Origin: an uncultured Muribaculaceae bacterium
GTDB taxonomy: Bacteria > Bacteroidota > Bacteroidia > Bacteroidales > Muribaculaceae
NCBI GenBank assembly: GCA_910585275.1
Contig: CAJUCW010000030.1
Location: 1-46,314 of the forward strand
Direction: 5' to 3'
Length of the DNA stretch: 46,314 bases
Each line of letters begins with the position of its first letter. Position 1 is the stretch's first letter. The notes under the pieces are model-generated. The model was not told the DNA's origin and did not search any database. It saw only the letters and a program-made list of their open reading frames with translations. Both the position numbers and the translations under genes were made by a program. Of the stretch, positions 42,253-46,314 are shown piece after piece.

Positions 42253-42267
42253 GGTTACCTACTATTG

Positions 42268-42816
42268 TTAATAAACGGTGTAATCAACAATCATAATAGA
42301 AGAAAGCATCCCCTTTTTATATTGCCCTGAAATTAGTAATGTCTTTTCTCGTTCAATCTTTTCTTTGATTGGATATTCATTATTAATTATTAGAGCAATT
42401 TCCTCATTATCTAATTTAAAAGAAATGAAGGGCGGCGAGCGGTAGGCACTGGATTCAACATTCTCTATCTCGGACATAAACGAATGTGTATCCTGTGAGT
42501 TCATATATCCAATATTAACAATTGAATACAATGAAAATGTAATGCAAAATGTGCCCCAAAGTGATATATATAAAAGCCCTTTATTTAATTTTTTTATGCA
42601 CTTAAAGTATAATCCACAAATAAAGCATATTGGGATTACTACTATATACATAAAGGAATACTCTAAATAATATACCCTCAAATACTGGGGGAGAAAAATC
42701 CCCACAAGTAAAATTATGCTATAAAGCACAAATAATTTATAATACGATTGTTCAATCGTTGTAGATTTAGAGGCGATTCTATCTTTGTGTCTCTTTGCCT
42801 TTTTAAAACTCTTCAT
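42268..42816 (-). CDS. Polytopic membrane protein of the array
   Basis: A 182-residue protein with a basic N terminus (KSFKKAKRHKDRIASK) and four membrane segments (about 26-43, 51-68, 79-97 region) before a C-terminal soluble domain (FISFKLDNEEIALIINNEYP, TLLISGQYKKG) similar in outline to DUF3592-like domains. Its start codon overlaps the stop of a decayed MKLTDKRFW leader (ATGA), so translation was probably once coupled to that leader. Confidence 0.65.
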   Translation of the reverse strand: MKSFKKAKRHKDRIASKSTTIEQSYYKLFVLYSIILLVGIFLPQYLRVYYLEYSFMYIVVIPICFICGLYFKCIKKLNKGLLYISLWGTFCITFSLYSIVNIGYMNSQDTHSFMSEIENVESSAYRSPPFISFKLDNEEIALIINNEYPIKEKIEREKTLLISGQYKKGMLSSIMIVDYTVY

Positions 42817-42860
42817 ATCGTCTTATCAAATGTCCAAAATCGTTTATCTGTCAGTTTTAT
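42813..42860 (-). pseudogene. Decayed connector leader (ATA instead of ATG)
   Basis: On the minus strand the codons after ATA (42860-42858) read KLTDKRFWTFDKTI and then stop at 42815-42813. This is the connector peptide with its start codon mutated and no protein behind it. The stop overlaps the next gene's ATG. It shows that connectors can persist after their cassette is lost. Confidence 0.75.
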
Positions 42861-43621
42861 AGTTCGTTATCTCGTATATAGATAAATGAATCATGGTTGC
42901 CCAGTCTCGAGATTCTAATATAAGAAGCCTCGCAAATCTCTGTAACCGTTGGGATTTCATTCGGTGGAAAGTCCCCGACAATTTCTCCCGTTATATCGTT
43001 CAACATTTCTCTGTCTATATCGGTCGGAATAGAATCAAGATAGCATTTCAAAATTAAATGATTATGTGAGTAATTCATCAATATCGCCCTGACATTAGGC
43101 GAGACATTCCCTTTGACGGCTCTCCGAGCAGAATCAAGAAGATAATCCGGAGTTATATCAGGTATCTCTTTTACAATCCATCGCTTAGTAAGATACGAGG
43201 TAGTCAACACGGGGATAATGAGGAGAGCCACCCATCCTGCACAAATCATAATTATAAATTCGTTGTCTGTAAAGTATTTGCCCTCATCCGCAGGTATGTT
43301 TCCCGGTCGTATATTTGCTGTAACAGTATTCCAGTCATAAAAGAATAGTAGCGGTGCAATCAGCAGCAGGGCAGAAAACAGATACAGCCATCCCGCATGC
43401 CTCAGCCACGAATTTCCTTTATACATCAGCCATGTCGGAACGCCTGATATCGCAAAAGAAAGGCACAACGCAGGAAACAGCAATATCAGCGCAGCCCCGT
43501 TGCACGATTCAAACTCGGCTCCGTAGCATAAAAGCACGACTAACATTTGGCATAACAATATGACGCTACAAAGTAGTATCATTGCCTCAAACTTCCAAAA
43601 TCGTTTATCGGTCAGTTTCAT
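42857..43621 (-). CDS. Membrane protein with MKLTDKRFW leader
   Basis: A 254-residue protein. MKLTDKRFWKFEAM is followed by four membrane segments (about 12-35, 42-62, 72-92 and 124-146) and a C-terminal soluble domain of about 100 residues (YLLDSARRAVKGNVSPNVRA, EIPTVTEICEASYIRISRLG). No family recognised. The start overlaps the previous stop by 17 bases through the connector. Confidence 0.7.
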   Translation of the reverse strand: MKLTDKRFWKFEAMILLCSVILLCQMLVVLLCYGAEFESCNGAALILLFPALCLSFAISGVPTWLMYKGNSWLRHAGWLYLFSALLLIAPLLFFYDWNTVTANIRPGNIPADEGKYFTDNEFIIMICAGWVALLIIPVLTTSYLTKRWIVKEIPDITPDYLLDSARRAVKGNVSPNVRAILMNYSHNHLILKCYLDSIPTDIDREMLNDITGEIVGDFPPNEIPTVTEICEASYIRISRLGNHDSFIYIRDNEL

Positions 43622-43895
43622 TATAGCCTATGTTTCTTAATTGTTTTTCAAGATTCCAATTCGCAGGCTTTTTTTGTGGGTCAAACCATTTTGCTCCGGC
43701 TGCAATCCATTTATTGCGATATTCCTTTCTGGATTCAGGAGTATAATCCTCATAACCCCATTCAACCCCGCAACAAGGACATATATCGTATGTCGGCGTC
43801 TTTCCATCATCACCCCACGGACTGTAATCGCCAAGTGGATAGCCACAGATAGGACAGAAATTATATACCTCAATTGGTTTTTCGGTCAGTTTCAT
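43605..43895 (-). CDS. Cysteine-rich CPCC zinc-ribbon protein
   Basis: A 96-residue protein. After the connector-derived MKLTEK it carries CPICGYPLGDY and CPCCGVEWGYED, four cysteines in two CxxC knuckles, the pattern of the CPCC family (Cys_rich_CPCC), followed by WIAAGAKWFDP. It probably binds zinc. Such proteins often occur in immunity-type gene clusters; the function is unknown. The end NETDR is the connector read in the third frame. Confidence 0.8.
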   Translation of the reverse strand: MKLTEKPIEVYNFCPICGYPLGDYSPWGDDGKTPTYDICPCCGVEWGYEDYTPESRKEYRNKWIAAGAKWFDPQKKPANWNLEKQLRNIGYNETDR

Positions 43896-44517
43896 CGCTT
43901 GCCTCCTTTCCGCCTACTTCATAGCTAAATTTGTCAAACAAGACCCTTTTCCCGGAATAATCACCATAGTTGTAACTGAGATTAATGCGAACCCATAAAG
44001 GAATATCGTAAGTAGATCCTACAAAATCAGTCATGTTGATAACACATTGATTGTCTGCGGCATTTTTTAGCAGTTCAGGAAAAGTGAATTTAGGAGGCAA
44101 TGTCTCTTGGATTTTATTCAAATCATTAATTACTTCATTATAAAGGCTATTAGATATAGAGTAAGCAACCGTTATCCAACTTCTTTTTTCTTGGGGCGTT
44201 TTCAGGAATTTGACAAACGAGGCATATTCTTTGGGATTATCCTTAATACTCCTTTTTAAGACCTTTTCGTATTTTGCACATAGCAGGCTACAATATGACG
44301 CATTGGAAATCCAGCATCTGTTCCGTATGACAGGATGCCCATCATAATCGCAAAACAACCTATATTGTACCATAGAAAAGTTATAGTCTCCTATCTTTTT
44401 ATCTTGAGGGATGCTGTCATATTCTTCAAAATAAAAATCATAGACTTTCTCTGCAATGGCTAAACCTTCGATGGCACATAACCATTCGCCTTCTTTTATC
44501 CAGTTGCTAATCTTCAT
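43870..44517 (-). CDS. Hypothetical soluble protein reading through the connector
   Basis: A 215-residue protein, mostly helical, without signal peptide. I recognise no family. Its C terminus GGKEASDETDRKTN is the complete connector read in one frame: ribosome site, start codon and leader of the next gene all serve as its last 14 codons, and a changed base lets it run past the usual ETDR stop. The overlap with the next gene is 26 bases. Confidence 0.7.
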   Translation of the reverse strand: MKISNWIKEGEWLCAIEGLAIAEKVYDFYFEEYDSIPQDKKIGDYNFSMVQYRLFCDYDGHPVIRNRCWISNASYCSLLCAKYEKVLKRSIKDNPKEYASFVKFLKTPQEKRSWITVAYSISNSLYNEVINDLNKIQETLPPKFTFPELLKNAADNQCVINMTDFVGSTYDIPLWVRINLSYNYGDYSGKRVLFDKFSYEVGGKEASDETDRKTN

Positions 44518-44532
44518 TTATTGAGAGGGTTT

Positions 44533-44550
44533 GAGGTGGAATCAGCCTGT
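44533..44550 (-). repeat. Partial copy of the inter-cassette repeat
   Basis: GAGGTGGAATCAGCCTGT equals the last 18 bases of the two 67-bp repeats. It again lies just 3' of a minus-strand array gene (stop at 44561). Confidence 0.7.
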
Positions 44551-44560
44551 AATCCATTTA

Positions 44561-44926
44561 TTAATCTTCGTAAAAGGTTACAGGTCTATTAAAAGATGGG
44601 AAAAACTCAAAATATAACACACTTATCGTATCTCCTATTTTGTCGTTATTCCCTACTTTTATTAACGAATTACCCGTATAAGTTTTATCTCCAACTTTAA
44701 ATTCATACAGATAATTATTGGAAGTCCATCTGTGAACCAATGATGACTCATTTGCTGTTATTGTGCCATTACATCGGGTTCCATGATGTTTCAGAATAAC
44801 TGTTAAAATCGGAGTTGATAAAGCATATATCAAAACGCACAAACAGAAACTGAAATATACTTTCACTAATGACATTTTTATAGGGAAAGTCTTGAAATGT
44901 GCTTTTTTCCTTATTGGCTGTTTCAT
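44561..44926 (-). CDS. DUF3592-like small membrane protein
   Basis: A 121-residue protein. The ATG at 44926 follows AAAGGAGGCAAGCG and overlaps the previous stop (ATGA); the longer frame merely reads through the connector in the third frame (ERRQAM). A membrane segment (about 22-42) precedes a beta domain with NGTITANES, YLYEFKVGDKTYTG and ISVLYFEFFPSFNRP, the DUF3592 layout. The protein at 917-1315 is similar in plan. Confidence 0.7.
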   Translation of the reverse strand: MKQPIRKKAHFKTFPIKMSLVKVYFSFCLCVLIYALSTPILTVILKHHGTRCNGTITANESSLVHRWTSNNYLYEFKVGDKTYTGNSLIKVGNNDKIGDTISVLYFEFFPSFNRPVTFYED

Positions 44927-45102
44927 CGCTTGCCTCCTTTCCTGTTGATGAGCCAAAGGATGCCGCCCCAAAACAGCACATTTGCACTGACCAACAAGAT
45001 ATTGGTCAGTGTGTCGGGCGAGTCGAAGCAGAATATCAGGCAGAACATGAATAAGAACATGATAACCGCCGAAGCTATGAATTTACCAATATGATCCATC
45101 AT
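44923..45102 (-). CDS. 59-residue membrane protein ending KGGKR
   Basis: This short gene starts MMDHIGKFIASAVIMFLFMF at 45102, where ATGATG overlaps the previous stop, and ends NRKGGKR. Two membrane segments (about 8-27 and 36-54) fill most of it. The coupling at both ends and the connector-encoded tail mark it as a genuine array member related in plan to the proteins at 3078 and 39035. It is easily missed because of its length. Confidence 0.75.
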   Translation of the reverse strand: MMDHIGKFIASAVIMFLFMFCLIFCFDSPDTLTNILLVSANVLFWGGILWLINRKGGKR

Positions 45103-46247
45103 TTGCCGTATTTCTTTTTTAGGTATTCTCTGAGTTTCGGGGAATCTTTGCCTTGATACACGCGGTTACGGTCAAATACAGTCCAGCTATCGCCGTCCGG
45201 GAAATCTATTTTTTCAAAACTTGCTGCATCGGCATCCGGTATAATGGAATCCTGATAAAACACGTGTTTGTCATCTTTCCCATAATTAAAGTCCTGATAC
45301 GTTGCTCCCAGGGAGGATGTGACAGTGACAGGACTAAATATTTTTGGATTTGCACCCTTAACCAAATTATTACTCCACCATATATGTGACGCATCTTTAT
45401 ACCAGTTGTCGGAAATATGCTCGAAGGTTGCGACATCAGCTTCGGGAAGGATATTAAAATGTAGATCGTAAATATGTGTTCCGTCAGAATACATCAACCT
45501 TCCTAATTGCGTAAGTTTAGTGTAATCTTTTATCTGTGTCGGTTCTCCCTTTTGGTAAGCCCTGTTCTTATCCTGCCCGATATAGAAATCCACAACCCTG
45601 AAAGTAGCCGGGTCTGCGCCGGGTATCTCTTTCCCCATAAAAAACACTCTATATTTATCGGCAGCATAGCATCCTGATTGAACTGGACTCTTTGCATCTA
45701 TAGGATGAAATGTGGCGTAATCGATGTTTGGAATTACCGTGCCATTCAGGTAATATCCGTTGTACTTATCTTTTCCCCAACTTGAATTTTCACCTGAACT
45801 ATATTTCAGAATCTCAAATGAAGCTTTATCCCTTACATTTAAGGCCTTGCCATTATTGTAAAAGTCATTCTTATCCTCAGTCAATTCATAAGAATGAACT
45901 TTGAAAGAGGCGGGATCTGCCCCTTTAAGCAACTTTCCGGAATCATATACATTAGATGCATCAGCGGCATAGCCTTTTTCGAGCACCCGAAAAGATAGAC
46001 CATCCGCACCTTTTATTATATCACCACGATAGAAAGCGTGCGTTTTGTCCCGACCATAATCATCGTCCAATACCTCAAATGTTTCAGGGTCGGCATCAAC
46101 CTTGCGTGAATTATGTCCGTTGCCTTCGTTCCAAGTATGCCATGTCACTTCGTTACCGTCATTTTTATATCCCACTGAACATGACGTGAGTATCAGTAAT
46201 CCCAGAACGACAACTGATATTATAGAGTATATCTGATATGACTTCAT
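45099..46247 (-). CDS. DKNYY-repeat lipoprotein
   Basis: A 382-residue lipoprotein. A signal peptide with LTSC lipobox (near residue 23) is followed by about nine repeats of ~35 residues of the form D-K-x-x-x-F/Y-Y-x-G-x-x-I-x-G-A-D-x-x-x-F (DKTHAFYRGDIIKGAD, DKNDFYNNGKAL, DKNRAYQKGE, DKHVFYQDSIIPDADAASF). This is the DKNYY family. The role is unknown; relatives often sit near immunity-type clusters. It is the first gene behind the promoter in the right terminal repeat. Confidence 0.82.
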   Translation of the reverse strand: MKSYQIYSIISVVVLGLLILTSCSVGYKNDGNEVTWHTWNEGNGHNSRKVDADPETFEVLDDDYGRDKTHAFYRGDIIKGADGLSFRVLEKGYAADASNVYDSGKLLKGADPASFKVHSYELTEDKNDFYNNGKALNVRDKASFEILKYSSGENSSWGKDKYNGYYLNGTVIPNIDYATFHPIDAKSPVQSGCYAADKYRVFFMGKEIPGADPATFRVVDFYIGQDKNRAYQKGEPTQIKDYTKLTQLGRLMYSDGTHIYDLHFNILPEADVATFEHISDNWYKDASHIWWSNNLVKGANPKIFSPVTVTSSLGATYQDFNYGKDDKHVFYQDSIIPDADAASFEKIDFPDGDSWTVFDRNRVYQGKDSPKLREYLKKKYGK

Positions 46248-46259
46248 CTGTTTTATTTG

Positions 46260-46314
46260 AGTCTATTATCTGTAATTAAGCAAATTTATATAAAAAACAC
46301 GAGATTTTTACACC
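46260..46314. repeat. Right copy of the 55-bp terminal inverted repeat
   Basis: This is the exact reverse complement of bases 1-55. The next base inward (46259) no longer matches. It contains the promoter and leader of the DKNYY gene. Confidence 0.9.
46281..46288 (-). promoter_or_regulatory. Array promoter at the right end
   Basis: CAAATTTA (minus TAAATTTG) followed by the CTTAATTACAGATAATAGACT leader is the same element as at 27-55, driving the DKNYY gene 34 bases downstream. Confidence 0.7.

Noticed and set aside
1..46314. Circular element or phage genome suggested by matching ends
   Set aside because: The end repeats are inverted, not direct, and the middle contains chromosomal genes such as uvrB, tpiA and folE with no replication, packaging or conjugation genes.

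Overview
The window looks like a chromosomal piece of a Bacteroidales gut bacterium, possibly Muribaculaceae. The evidence is TAnnTTTG promoter boxes with an upstream TTG, ECF sigma plus FecR/DUF4974 plus TonB-receptor operons, a DUF4249 lipoprotein, OMP beta-barrel receptors paired with two-component systems, a PagL-like acyloxyacyl hydrolase and a DPP5-like peptidase. The family-level guess is an inference. No rRNA, tRNA, CRISPR array or intact transposon was seen.

Layout. (1) 1-5.0 kb: a rightward run of small, tightly overlapping genes for membrane and immunity-like proteins. It contains a 714-bp near-identical internal duplication that ends against a fragment of a radical-SAM/SPASM gene. 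(2) 5.2-9.9 kb: a frameshifted small gene, an AlbA_2/Schlafen-like ATP-binding regulator whose family start position is ATT instead of ATG, a secreted protein ending in a SecD P1-head-like domain, and a leucine-rich-repeat protein. (3) 9.9-14.2 kb: a histidine kinase and an OmpR-type response regulator (broken by a 1-nt frameshift at a slippery A6 run), divergent from an outer-membrane beta-barrel receptor whose promoter carries a 16-bp repeat spaced 22 bp. (4) 14.3-21.7 kb: ECF sigma, small OMP, DUF4974 anti-sigma-like protein, STN-TonB receptor, DUF4249 lipoprotein, a second lipoprotein and the acyloxyacyl hydrolase. (5) 21.8-24.6 kb: a HepT/MntA toxin-antitoxin pair, and a truncated receptor fused head to head with a truncated response regulator. 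(6) 24.6-28.2 kb: a sigma / membrane anti-sigma / CPBP protease / SecD-head lipoprotein operon, then OmpA. (7) 28.4-37.1 kb: core genes (yccF-like, folE, SPOR protein, tpiA; uvrB, ygiQ-like radical SAM, DPP5-like peptidase). (8) 37.3-46.25 kb: a leftward array of about 14 small genes of the same kind as region 1, with several direct paralogs of it.

The most unusual system is the pair of inward-facing arrays. Neighbouring and mostly unrelated genes are joined by one conserved ~44-bp connector of the form GAAAGGAGGCAAGCGATGAAACTGACCGATAAACGATTTTGG. It supplies a Shine-Dalgarno site, a start codon and the N-terminal peptide MKLTDKRFW to the downstream gene. Read in the other two frames it closes the upstream gene with KGGKR-stop or EASDETDR-stop. 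Recognisable members (Imm32-like, DUF2019-like, CPCC zinc ribbon, DKNYY repeats, many small membrane proteins) suggest an orphan immunity-cassette array that grows and reshuffles by recombination at the connector. Both window ends are an exact 55-bp inverted repeat holding the promoter of each array, and a third related promoter lies at 41.26 kb. The 55-bp length also fits the overlap of an assembler k-mer, so the ends may simply be contig ends in a repeated promoter.
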